From Paenibacillus sp. FSL H8-0048 (GTDB lineage: Bacteria > Bacillota > Bacilli > Paenibacillales > Paenibacillaceae), in the NCBI RefSeq assembly GCF_038002825.1, contig NZ_JBBODF010000001.1, positions 4,278,001 through 4,342,000 on the forward strand: a stretch of 64,000 nt of DNA. The letters run 5' to 3'. A program made the translations under genes and the position numbers. Shown here one piece after another: positions 17,777-25,688 of the stretch. Below the pieces are notes generated by a model that was not told the DNA's origin, searched no databases, and was given only the letters and a program-made list of their open reading frames with translations. How positions within the stretch are numbered: position 1 is the first letter of the stretch; every line of letters starts with the position of its first letter.

Positions 17777-19477
17777 TTATTCTAACGTGACATGAGGATT
17801 CAAAGTAATTTCAAAGGCGCGGCCCCAGATATAATCGGGGTCATCGTACGGAAGGGCAGCACTGGTATATTCCGAGAAGACCCAATCGCCCCCGTTAATC
17901 TGCCGGATACTGCGCGCTGGTTCAGCACTGCCAATCAGGAAGGCGCTCTCTCCGGCAAGCGCAGCCGTGTGTGTCTGCATCCGCTCTCTCAGCAGAGCCT
18001 GAAGATGAGCGTAGTCCTCCGGGCTGTTGAACAACAACATATTCTGATCTGTAAATGTTGCAGCATTCTCATAGAGCGAATGGGCTCTGGAGTACGTCCG
18101 GATTTCGCCAATCGCCAGTCTTTTGTAGAAATAGTCCTTCAGGAAGCGCTTGAACAGCAGTGAGCCGTGAGCGTTAACCGCAAGCTCCAGCGCAGCCGCA
18201 TCGGTCTCTGTAACGACATAAGCATATCGGGCCTGGGCCATGCCCAGTGCGAGGCCGATTTTGTTCCCCGGCGTGTTCCAGCCACTATATCCTAATAGCG
18301 CGCCAGTATGCCTGCTGCCCAGCAGAGTCTCAGTTATACCAGCATCTGCTGCACCTGCGCCGACACAGTCAATCACTAACGACGGGACGGCGCGGGAATC
18401 GTTATATTCAATCCGGTTAACCGCAGCCAGCGCCTGATCTGCAGCGGTAATCGCGATAATCTCCACCTCACGGGCATCGCCTACCGCCACTCCCCCCACA
18501 ATATCCAGATGACGCAAAATGTTCTGGTGCACATCCATATATTCATACGGACTCGTAAGGGTAGAGCCATGAGGTCCGAAATATTCAACGGTGTACCTGG
18601 TGGTAGCCCCGTTCCGGTAGAGCTGATTCGCCATCCGCGCCAGCAAGGCCTGTCCCAGTCCGTCTGCATCCGGGAGAATGACGGCCCGGTGCGGATTTTG
18701 ACCCTGGGTCCCGCCCAGCCATTCATTAATGCCTGCCTCCATATAGTGAATCTCGTTAATCTGCACGCCCTGAGTGTTAGCATCATCCACACCGACTGCA
18801 AGGAAATCAATAGAGCCCTCCTGCGCCAGCACCTCCAGAATATAGCGGTTCGTCTTGAATTTATGCGCTCTGGTATTGTAATACTGCTCTTTATCAAAAG
18901 TAGCCGTACTGCCATAGTCGCCGGTCGGGGACAGGTTATATCCGCTGAGAATATCGCCATACTGCGTGAAGCTTCTGCGCGGCTGAAGCATGAAATTACG
19001 GGACTCCGTATAAGCCGCGAGGTCCAGTCCTCCCGCAAAAGAGGTGGTCGCCAGCCTCATAATCGTGTCCATTACATACACCGGCTTGTCCGGATAAGCT
19101 TGTTTCACTTCACGGATGACGTCCAGCAAGTCTGTAATTGCTGCATCGTAAGCGGGATAAGCGCCCCCTGCATCCGTACGCAGACGGCGGCTGCCAATCA
19201 GTCCCCCATAGGCCAGCATGTCCGCCGACAGGATGAAGCCGTCTACAGAAGCGGCGTGCTCCAGAATAAATTGCCGGATCCTGGCTGTGTCTCCATAAGC
19301 CGGTGAACCTGTGGTCAACAGGGTTGTGCCCGATGCTGTCTTTTGCGAATCCAGGCGGTTCTTAAGGTCCGTTACATCCGGTGTGATCACATGAATCCCG
19401 GCCGACTTCCCTAGCACAATCACATCATCCAGATTCACAGGCCGGTCATCCAGCGGTACATATAGTACATTCTTCAT
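17777..19477 (-). CDS. DUF4127 family protein
   Basis: 566 residues from the ATG ten bases after GAGGAG; a GTG three codons upstream is too close to that RBS. The opening MKNVLYVPLDDRPVNLDDV is characteristic of DUF4127, a family of unknown function. Other conserved-looking blocks are ILSADMLAYGGLIGSR, FLAVGVDDANTQG and LLGYSGWNTPGNKIG. No signal peptide or membrane helix, so cytosolic. The Asp/His-rich pattern could suit a metal-dependent hydrolase, but I cannot assign chemistry. The nearest downstream gene is tgl, so a sporulation link is possible but unproven. Confidence 0.85.
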   Translation of the reverse strand: MKNVLYVPLDDRPVNLDDVIVLGKSAGIHVITPDVTDLKNRLDSQKTASGTTLLTTGSPAYGDTARIRQFILEHAASVDGFILSADMLAYGGLIGSRRLRTDAGGAYPAYDAAITDLLDVIREVKQAYPDKPVYVMDTIMRLATTSFAGGLDLAAYTESRNFMLQPRRSFTQYGDILSGYNLSPTGDYGSTATFDKEQYYNTRAHKFKTNRYILEVLAQEGSIDFLAVGVDDANTQGVQINEIHYMEAGINEWLGGTQGQNPHRAVILPDADGLGQALLARMANQLYRNGATTRYTVEYFGPHGSTLTSPYEYMDVHQNILRHLDIVGGVAVGDAREVEIIAITAADQALAAVNRIEYNDSRAVPSLVIDCVGAGAADAGITETLLGSRHTGALLGYSGWNTPGNKIGLALGMAQARYAYVVTETDAAALELAVNAHGSLLFKRFLKDYFYKRLAIGEIRTYSRAHSLYENAATFTDQNMLLFNSPEDYAHLQALLRERMQTHTAALAGESAFLIGSAEPARSIRQINGGDWVFSEYTSAALPYDDPDYIWGRAFEITLNPHVTLE

Positions 19478-19608
19478 TTCTATCACACTCCTCTAGTTAG
19501 CAGGGTAGGCTCAGAACAGATGCCCTCACTATATAAGGTGATTTACACAGATGGATTACAACCAGAACGATAAATTTTTTTGCCGTGGTTCGTAAAAGGG
19601 AATTTACA

Positions 19609-19636
19609 TTGACTCTAGTATTTAGAGTGATAAAAT
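19609..19636 (+). promoter_or_regulatory. promoter with overlapping palindromic operator
   Basis: TTGACT at 19609 and TAAAAT at 19631 are 16 bp apart. The spacer holds a perfect 17-bp palindrome, ACTCTA-GTATT-TAGAGT (19612-19628). A repressor or MerR-like activator bound there would control the small sigma-like gene at 19738. Confidence 0.55.
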
Positions 19637-19737
19637 ATAGGAACATTTGTTCTTATTATTTGGGAAATGATTGTAAAAAAGGAATCTAATCTCTCTTTAT
19701 AGTGTAGGAAGGAACTCTTCAAAAGGAGGGGCAGACA

Positions 19738-20112
19738 ATGAAACCGGATGATAGTTTAAATCGCCGTTTTATTTCGTACATGGCCAATCTTATTTATTAC
19801 AACTCCATTAATTATGACAAAAAAAGAAGAATGAAGGACACTCGGTTTCCTCTAACACTAGACAACGATGACAATATGGAATCTGTCCTATTAACTATTT
19901 ATGATCCAGATGTTATACATGCAAATCTCAGAGATCACATCACAGACTATGCACTTTTTCAAGCTTATGAGACCCTTTCATCCCGACAACAAGAGATTCT
20001 ATCACTAGCCTATGTCCACAACCTTAAGGACGAGGAAATAGCCAAAAAATTAGGTTACACCCAACAAAATATCTCCAAACACCGATTAAAAGCTTTATGT
20101 CAAAATGATTGA
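19738..20112 (+). CDS. small sigma-70 region-4-like regulator
   Basis: 124 residues; ATG preceded by AAAGGAGG. The C-terminal half (about 70-122) is a sigma region 4 helix-turn-helix: ALFQAYETLSSRQQEILSLA followed by EIAKKLGYTQQNISKHR. The N-terminal 30 residues (RRFISYMANLIYYNSINYDK) resemble short phage or integrative-element sigma-like activators; no full region 2 is present. Such proteins can drive late lysis or bacteriocin genes. The next gene downstream is a broken phage-type lysozyme, which fits. Codon use is clearly AT-rich compared with the flanking DNA, suggesting transfer. Confidence 0.75.
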   Translation: MKPDDSLNRRFISYMANLIYYNSINYDKKRRMKDTRFPLTLDNDDNMESVLLTIYDPDVIHANLRDHITDYALFQAYETLSSRQQEILSLAYVHNLKDEEIAKKLGYTQQNISKHRLKALCQND

Positions 20113-20169
20113 GGTTATACAAACTTTTGATATTAGTGAATTGAAATAAAATTAGGAGCGTGGTTGTAA

Positions 20170-20196
20170 ATAAAGAGACTTATTTCTCTTTTTTTA
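20170..20196 (+). terminator. intrinsic terminator after the sigma-like gene
   Basis: AAAGAGA and TCTCTTT flank a short ACTTATT loop, followed by a run of T. It lies about 60 bp past the stop codon. Confidence 0.6.
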
Positions 20197-20298
20197 ATGT
20201 GAAGACAATACGGCATTGCAGAAAACTTGGGAATGGTGCTCTGGCTTTGATTCCTCCCTATTGTTCTTCTACTAAAAATAATTTCAGGAGTGATTACT

Positions 20299-20876
20299 AT
20301 GGCAAATCTTGGCGCTGGCGGAGCAGACCTTATCAAATCGCATGAGGGATTTTCTTTGAAATTTTATGGAGATCCTGTTGGGTATCCAACAGTTGGATGG
20401 GGACATCTGATAACAGAAATACAACCGGTAATCCAAAGGATTCTCTTCTAACCCAAGCAGAAGCTGATGCTCTATCAAGTTCTTTAAATTTAGGTTATAC
20501 TTCACCAATTTCTCAGTCTAAGGCAAATACTTTTTTTACTGAGGATACTGCAAAGGCTGTTTCGGCAGTAAATAAATTGTCACTTCCTAACGGCCATACA
20601 CTTTCACAAAATCAGTTTGATGCCCTTGTTTAACTCACTTTTAATGGAGGTCCTGGGGTGCTAACAACTCCAGATGTAAGAGCCATGCTTGCCTATAAGC
20701 AAATCTATCCAACTTTTATTGGCCCACGTACAACAAACGAAATTGATAATTGTTCAAAATTGGTCAGTAAAGCATTCTCATATGATAAAAAATTACAAAG
20801 ACGAAGAAATGAAGAAGCCACTTTATTTTGTAAAGGCTCTGGTTATACTCACAAATATCCAGTATATACTCTGTAG
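20299..20876 (+). pseudogene. GH24 phage-type lysozyme, broken by a frameshift and a stop
   Basis: The ATG at 20299 (RBS CAGGAG) opens a clear T4/RrrD-like lysozyme: LIKSHEGFSLKFYGDPVGYP with the catalytic Glu in HEG, then TVGWGHL. Near 20410 the frame shifts; the continuation (NTTGNPKDSLLTQAEADALS) is in another frame. A TAA at 20631-20633 then interrupts FDALV-LTFNGG, where a Ser codon TCA would be expected. The frame continues to RRRNEEATLFCKG and the natural end PVYTL. At least two lesions make it nonfunctional. It is likely a relic of a prophage or lysis cassette, together with the upstream sigma-like gene. Confidence 0.85.
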
Positions 20877-20904
20877 TTCAATCGTTTTAAGACATAAACA
20901 GGAA

Positions 20905-20922
20905 AGAGGCTGTCCCAAAAGT
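20905..20922. mobile_element. possible IS terminal inverted-repeat remnant
   Basis: The string GAGGCTGTCCCAAAAGT resembles the outer end of several IS families (IS1182-like ends often contain GGCTGTCCCAAAAG). No transposase or second end is visible nearby, so this would be a solo end at the edge of the AT-rich patch. Confidence 0.3.
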
Positions 20923-20975
20923 AAATATTCTATAGGTGGAAACAAGACTTATAGCTTCTTCAAAGCTTAACATGT

Positions 20976-21017
20976 AAAAAAGGAGCGTTTCTCCGTTATT
21001 GGAGGACCGCTCCTTTG
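20976..21017 (-). terminator. intrinsic terminator of the lipoprotein gene
   Basis: AAAGGAGCG and CGCTCCTTT form the outer stem and CTCC/GGAG the inner stem. Read on the minus strand it ends in CTCCTTTTTT, about 40 bp past the lipoprotein stop. It could work in both directions. Confidence 0.75.
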
Positions 21018-21057
21018 CGTTACTAGTCGTTCGCTACTTGGTTCAGCAAACATTGCA

Positions 21058-21663
21058 TTAATCCGAGACTTTTTTAAGCTCAAAAATAGTTGCCTCTGAT
21101 AACAAGATAAGTCTATCACTATTAACAGCAAAAAAATTCAAGCCAGAAGGTATGCCAAGTTTTGTATGAGGATCACTTACATCTATTACTTTTACTACAT
21201 CCTTTATATTTAAGTCTGGAATATCTATTTTGTAGAATCTATAAAAAGAGTCAGAGTTAGTACATGTCGTTGTAATTTCGTATAATGGATTTTTTAGTTC
21301 AGTTTGATATTTCGTGTATTTTTTAAGTCCTTTTGATGAAAAAAAATCTTTTTCGATGATAATTTTATCTCCAATGAATTTTTGCCCTGTGGGATATTCG
21401 GAAGCATCGTTGTATGAACTTGCAAACCCTAGAAGTTTCTCAACTTTCCAAGTTCCATAGAAATTTTGTGCGGTTTCAATATCCAAGCTTATACGGTCTA
21501 CAGTACAATCTCCAGAACGATCTGTAATCTGTTCCGGCTGTGTTGTTACTTGTTTACTGGGAGAATCGTCTGCACCTTGTGTAACTGTTGCAGGCTTATC
21601 TGACCCACATCCTGAAAGCAAAATGGCACTCAATAACATCAATAATCCTAGCTCTTTTTTCAA
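21058..21663 (-). CDS. lipoprotein of unknown function
   Basis: 201 residues from a TTG preceded by AAAGGAG. The signal peptide ends in a lipobox (LLSGCG, Cys about 19), then a Thr/Gln/Asp-rich linker to about 50. The mature part has two Cys (in GDCTVD and TTCTNSD) and the block NFYGTWKVEKLLGFASSYND, which looks like a small calycin or beta-barrel domain; I recognise no family. It is AT-rich like the sigma-like gene and lysozyme relic beside it, and monocistronic with its own terminator. Confidence 0.7.
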   Translation of the reverse strand: MKKELGLLMLLSAILLSGCGSDKPATVTQGADDSPSKQVTTQPEQITDRSGDCTVDRISLDIETAQNFYGTWKVEKLLGFASSYNDASEYPTGQKFIGDKIIIEKDFFSSKGLKKYTKYQTELKNPLYEITTTCTNSDSFYRFYKIDIPDLNIKDVVKVIDVSDPHTKLGIPSGLNFFAVNSDRLILLSEATIFELKKVSD

Positions 21664-21952
21664 TATTCTAATCTCCTTTCCCTTACCTAGCAGAAATTAT
21701 ATCAGAGCGAACTGCCAGAGGAATGACGTAATAATAACATTATTTACTTATAAAGTTAAATTTATGTCAACGTTCCTGTATCGGGCTCTCGCTTCCTCTG
21801 GGGCAAGAAAGTCCTTTCAACATAAAGAACCCACCCATTAGAAAGGCAGGCTCTATATACTCTTAATCATAAACGATGCAAGAGTATCCTTTATCCATTT
21901 TTGCTCATTTATAGATTAGAATAATAAAAATGAATGTAAAAGGAGAGTCATT

Positions 21953-22351
21953 ATGGCATTAGAATTTAAGGTCAATGAAAAACTGCTCCCTGAACAAATG
22001 GCCGAGGTGTTTAGATTATCGGGGCTAAAGCGCCCTCACAGCGATCTAGAACGTATGGGCAAAATGATTGATCAAGCCGACATCTTAATTAGCTGCTGGG
22101 ATGGCGGACGGGTAGTCGGAGTAGCACGGGCCATTACGGACTATTGTTACTGCTGTTACCTCTCAGACTTGGCCGTCATCAAGGAGTATCAGAAGCAAAA
22201 TATAGGCAAAGACCTGGTAAAACTTCTTCAGCAGACCTTAGGAGATCAAGTAGCCATCGTGCTTTTATCTTCTGAGGAGGCCTTAACGTTCTATCCTCAA
22301 ATCGGCTTTGAAGCAGCTACCAACGCGTTTCGGATCGCCCGCAAACATTAG
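21953..22351 (+). CDS. GNAT family N-acetyltransferase
   Basis: 132 residues; RBS AAAGGAG precedes the ATG. It is a single compact GNAT domain: VGVARAITDYCYCCYLSDLA forms beta4, and VIKEYQKQNIGKDLVKLL carries the acetyl-CoA pyrophosphate loop (Q-x-x-x-I-G-K variant). The acceptor is unknown. Size and motif order match small YjdJ/YitI-like acetyltransferases. Its stop codon directly abuts the stop of the convergent PucR regulator, with no intervening base and no visible terminator. Confidence 0.85.
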   Translation: MALEFKVNEKLLPEQMAEVFRLSGLKRPHSDLERMGKMIDQADILISCWDGGRVVGVARAITDYCYCCYLSDLAVIKEYQKQNIGKDLVKLLQQTLGDQVAIVLLSSEEALTFYPQIGFEAATNAFRIARKH

Positions 22352-23629
22352 CTACTCTCTGGACCCGGCAGCCTCCTGGAACCATAGATTCACCTGCGCT
22401 GTTTCCTCGGTTAAAAGATCCAGGTAGATGGAGGTGCGGTAATCGGTCTCCTTGAGGCTCCGGCCTGTAATCTCGGCGATCCGGTTGAGGCGGTACATTA
22501 AGGTATTGGTATGAATATGCAGAAAAGCGGCCGCTTCCTTCAAATTTCCGTTCAGCGACAGATATACGGCGAGGGTCTTCAAGAAATCGCTCTTATGCTC
22601 ACGGTCATGCTCCTTCAGCGGATAGAGCAGCAGACTCCGGCGGGGGCGGCTCCGTTTCTGCTCCAGTATAGCCGGAAGATACGCCCAGAACCCGATCTCT
22701 TCATAGAGCAGCAGCTCACGGGTATGGTAAGGCAGCAGCTTTTTCAGCTCCAAAATCTGCACCGCTTCACGGTACGCTTCGGCGGCCGAGGCATATTCAC
22801 GGTACTCCGGACTGCAGCCTGCCGTAAACTTGCCGCCTTCGCTCTGGCCCAGCTCCCCTAGCAGCTTGTGCAGGAACGAAGACAGACGCCCCGTCCCTTC
22901 CACAGGAAACATAAAGGAGAACAGAATAATCAGCCGGTTCTGCTCGGCAGTCTGAAAGAGCAGTCGCTGACCGGTATAGGTATCCATCACCCTGCGGAAT
23001 TTCTGCAAAAAATGCTCATCCACCGGCCTGCTTCTCTCCAGCACCCCGACATAATAACGCTCCGGCAGCAGGATCGCCCCTGCCTCTGCCTCCTGGCGGA
23101 TTCGCGGCTCACTCTCATAATGCGAGGTCAGCAGCTTCCAAAAGAAATCCTCGAACGTCTTCTCCTGCTTCGTCTTCCAGCCGCGCTGCTTCAGCAGATA
23201 ACGTCCGGCAATCCCGGCAGCCTTCTCCACGATATGTTCCGCATGACCTTCGGTAAGATTGCCACCGTCCACTACCCAGATATAGCCGAGAATCTCCTGC
23301 TGGTGCCGGATGCACATGGCAAGTCTGGGACCCAGACCGACCTCCATCACGGCGGGGATACGGATCGGATGGCCGGTATTCTCCAGACTGTGCATCACAC
23401 CTTTTTTGCGAAGGCCAATGATCACGGTATTCGGTACTCTTTTGCCGATAATGGTCGAGATTCGCGCCGGATCGCTCTCAAACTGATGGGAGCTGTAGCC
23501 GATCACATGATGATTGCTGTCCTCAATCGTAACCTGAGCCTGAAGCGATTCACTAAGGGTATCCGCCAGGGATTCCATGCTGTCAAAAAAACGGTCAAAT
23601 GCTGGCTCTGCTTCTGTCAATGTTACCAC
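22352..23629 (-). CDS. adeR: PucR family transcriptional activator, AdeR-like
   Basis: 425 residues with PucR layout: an N-terminal sensor-like region (1-140), a GGDEF-like middle (about 190-300) and a C-terminal HTH (LNGNLKEAAAFLHIHTNTLMYRLNRIAEITGRS). B. subtilis AdeR is a PucR protein that activates the alanine dehydrogenase gene. Here ald lies just upstream on the same strand, separated by a palindrome array and a terminator. The gene name is therefore inferred from context. The start may be the GTG at 23629 or a TTG at 23620, which is better placed behind GGGGTGG. Alternative: a regulator of purine or amino-acid catabolism. Confidence 0.75.
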   Translation of the reverse strand: MVTLTEAEPAFDRFFDSMESLADTLSESLQAQVTIEDSNHHVIGYSSHQFESDPARISTIIGKRVPNTVIIGLRKKGVMHSLENTGHPIRIPAVMEVGLGPRLAMCIRHQQEILGYIWVVDGGNLTEGHAEHIVEKAAGIAGRYLLKQRGWKTKQEKTFEDFFWKLLTSHYESEPRIRQEAEAGAILLPERYYVGVLERSRPVDEHFLQKFRRVMDTYTGQRLLFQTAEQNRLIILFSFMFPVEGTGRLSSFLHKLLGELGQSEGGKFTAGCSPEYREYASAAEAYREAVQILELKKLLPYHTRELLLYEEIGFWAYLPAILEQKRSRPRRSLLLYPLKEHDREHKSDFLKTLAVYLSLNGNLKEAAAFLHIHTNTLMYRLNRIAEITGRSLKETDYRTSIYLDLLTEETAQVNLWFQEAAGSRE

Positions 23630-23865
23630 CCCAACCCCAAAGAATAGCCGAAGCTTATATAAGTGATTACATTATATTACAGCGCCTGGCAGTTGCCTAT
23701 AGGGGGATAAAAGAAATGTGGAGGAAACCTGACATCCGATGAAGAATTTGCGTCAAACACAAAATAGTGTGCAGCGATAGCTTACATGGATGGTGTATCC
23801 GGCATACATGTCTTCGCACCAGCAGTTCGCTTACATCCAGCCCGTACACCCTCGCACGTGCCCAT

Positions 23866-24143
23866 TGTGATCGGTTTTCCGATTACATCCGGACCGCTCA
23901 CCCCCAACGTGTCCATTGTAATCGGTTTTCCGATTACATTCCGCCCACTCACCCCCAACGTGTCCATTGTAATCGGTTTTCCGATTACATTCGGACCGCT
24001 CACCCCCAACGTGTCCATTGTGATCGGTTTTCCGATTACATTCGGACCGCACACCCCCAACGTGTCCATTGTAATCGGTTTTCCGATTACATCCGGACCG
24101 CTCCCCCTCGCACGTGCCCATTGTAATCGGTTTTCCGATTACA
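23866..24143. repeat. palindrome array 1: six 22-bp palindromes on a 51-bp lattice
   Basis: Palindromes with arms TGTAATCGG and CCGATTACA around TTTT begin at 23866, 23917, 23968, 24019, 24070 and 24122 (spacings 51, 51, 51, 51, 52). Copies 1 and 4 have TGTGATCGG in the left arm. The 29-bp spacers resemble each other (TCCGGACCGCTCACCCCCAA type). The array lies between the ald terminator and adeR. A second array with the same palindrome but other spacers is at 44809-45034. Confidence 0.95.
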
Positions 24144-24157
24144 TTCGGCCTACTCCG

Positions 24158-24192
24158 CACAAAAAGCCCGGTGATTGCTCACCGGACTCCGT
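24158..24192 (-). terminator. intrinsic terminator of ald
   Basis: On the minus strand AGTCCGGTGA pairs with TCACCGGGCT around GCAA, followed by TTTTTG. It lies about 55 bp beyond the ald stop. Confidence 0.85.
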
Positions 24193-24242
24193 CTCTGTCT
24201 ATTGCACTGCCACTCTACTCTAGCCGACTTCCTCTCTATAAG

Positions 24243-25376
24243 TTAGATCAGCGTGAATTCCTGCTCTACAGCGGCTTCAACCGTGAAATACTCTTCCCCA
24301 AGAGCTTCGGCTACGGCCTGGCAGGTGATTTTGCCGTTGGCCACGTTGACGCCGCTCTTCAGACCGGCATTGTCTTCGATGGCCTGGAATACGCCTTTGT
24401 TGGCAATTTGCAGGGCATATGGAACGGTGACGTTGGTTAGGGCAATGGTCGAGGTTTTGGCGACTGCGCCCGGCATATTGGCGACCGAATAGTGCAGGAC
24501 CCCATGCTTCTCGAATACAGGGTTGTCGTGCGTGGTCACCCGGTCAATCGTCTCCACAATCCCGCCCTGGTCAATCGCCACATCGACAATGACGGAGCCC
24601 GGCTTCATCGTCTGCACCATCGCTTCCGTTACGAGCTTAGGCGCCTTCGCGCCTGGAATCAGCACTGCCCCTACCAGCAGATCGGCCTCAGCAACGGCCT
24701 TAGCAATGTTGTACGGATTGGAGATCAGGGTACTGATCTGGGCACCGAAAATATCGTCGAGCTGACGAAGCCGGTCTGCGCTCAAATCGATAATGGTCAC
24801 CTCGGCACCAAGTCCGATGGCCATCTTGGCTGCATTGGTGCCGACCACACCGCCGCCGATAATGCTGACCTTGCCGCGGCTTACGCCGGGAACACCGGAG
24901 AGCAGGATACCCTGTCCGCCGTAGTTTTTTTGCAGGAATTGCGCACCAAGCTGTACGGCCATACGTCCGGCTACCTCGCTCATCGGGGTGAGCAGCGGCA
25001 GGGTACGGCCATCCACTACGGTCTCGTAGCCAATCGCGAACACGCCTTTGTCCTTCAGCGCGGCCGCCAGGGCTGGCTCAGGAGCCAGGTGCAGATAGGT
25101 GAAGAGAATCAGACCCGGACGGAAGTAGCCGTATTCGCTGGCCAGCGGCTCCTTCACCTTCATTACCATTTCAGCGGCAGCCCACACAGCGGCAGCTTCT
25201 GCAACCAATTCCGCACCGGCTGCGGCATACTCCTGATCCAGGAATCCGCTGCCTACACCGGCTCCAGCTTCCACCAGCACCTTGTGACCTTCAGCGGTTA
25301 GGCTTACAACACCCGCCGGGGTAATCGCTACACGGTTTTCATTGTTTTTGATCTCTTTAAGTACGCCAATAATCAT
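24243..25376 (-). CDS. ald: alanine dehydrogenase
   Basis: 377 residues, the usual length. It catalyses NAD-dependent oxidative deamination of L-alanine to pyruvate and ammonia in the cytoplasm, used for alanine catabolism during growth and sporulation. Family signatures: the start MIIGVLKEIKNNENRVAITP, LLTPMSEVAGRMAVQLGA, and the dinucleotide fold GGGVVGTNAAKMAIGLGAEV. AGGAG lies ten bases upstream of the ATG. It is monocistronic with its own terminator. A PucR-type regulator follows on the same strand, which matches the adeR-ald pairing known from B. subtilis. Confidence 0.97.
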   Translation of the reverse strand: MIIGVLKEIKNNENRVAITPAGVVSLTAEGHKVLVEAGAGVGSGFLDQEYAAAGAELVAEAAAVWAAAEMVMKVKEPLASEYGYFRPGLILFTYLHLAPEPALAAALKDKGVFAIGYETVVDGRTLPLLTPMSEVAGRMAVQLGAQFLQKNYGGQGILLSGVPGVSRGKVSIIGGGVVGTNAAKMAIGLGAEVTIIDLSADRLRQLDDIFGAQISTLISNPYNIAKAVAEADLLVGAVLIPGAKAPKLVTEAMVQTMKPGSVIVDVAIDQGGIVETIDRVTTHDNPVFEKHGVLHYSVANMPGAVAKTSTIALTNVTVPYALQIANKGVFQAIEDNAGLKSGVNVANGKITCQAVAEALGEEYFTVEAAVEQEFTLI

Positions 25377-25477
25377 CTTTCATCGCTCCTGTCAGGTTAG
25401 AGTTCTCTTATGTAAAGAATCATAACATATGATTTCCAGCAGCATTTTGGGTAAAAAGAAAAACATGATCTGACATG

Positions 25478-25495
25478 ATTGTGTTTTTACACAAT
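25478..25495. promoter_or_regulatory. palindrome upstream of ald, candidate AdeR site
   Basis: ATTGTGT-TTTT-ACACAAT is a perfect 7-bp-arm palindrome about 100 bp upstream of ald. Two ACATGAT direct repeats lie just before it. Binding by the adjacent PucR regulator is inferred. Confidence 0.4.
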
Positions 25496-25525
25496 GGGCT
25501 TAAGATGCCACAGCGGCTGCCCCGG

Positions 25526-25645
25526 AATAGAACGTTTCCCTGCACTATCACCGCCCTTGCCCTAATCCGGGGAGAGAATGTAAAGTTATGTTCCATATAC
25601 TACTGTTTTTTGTTCCTTCTGACGCTTCTGGCCATCTGCTATTCT
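25526..25645 (+). promoter_or_regulatory. promoter region of the second binding-protein gene
   Basis: AATAGAAC occurs at 25526. TTTTTTGTTCCTT ends at 25618, and after 18 bp comes TGCTATTCT (25637), an extended -10 box. The same arrangement, GTTCCTT-18 bp-TGCTAT, is found at 30610-30640. This suggests one activator for both promoters. Confidence 0.5.
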
Positions 25646-25688
25646 TGAGTTGCAAGCTTATACAGTACACACAGGGAGGTTGTCGCTT

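Noticed and set aside
19500..21950. Intact prophage or integrative element
   Set aside because: Only a sigma-like gene, a broken lysozyme and a lipoprotein are present; no integrase, structural genes or attachment sites are seen.
23782..24223. Open frames with 17-residue repeats (VIGKPIT type) through palindrome array 1
   Set aside because: A 51-bp period is divisible by three, so every frame without a stop in one unit stays open on both strands. No RBS or flanking coding signal supports translation.
25377..25688. Riboswitch or T-box upstream of ald or the sugar-binding gene
   Set aside because: No conserved T-box, glycine or other riboswitch core could be recognised; only short palindromes and promoter motifs are visible.
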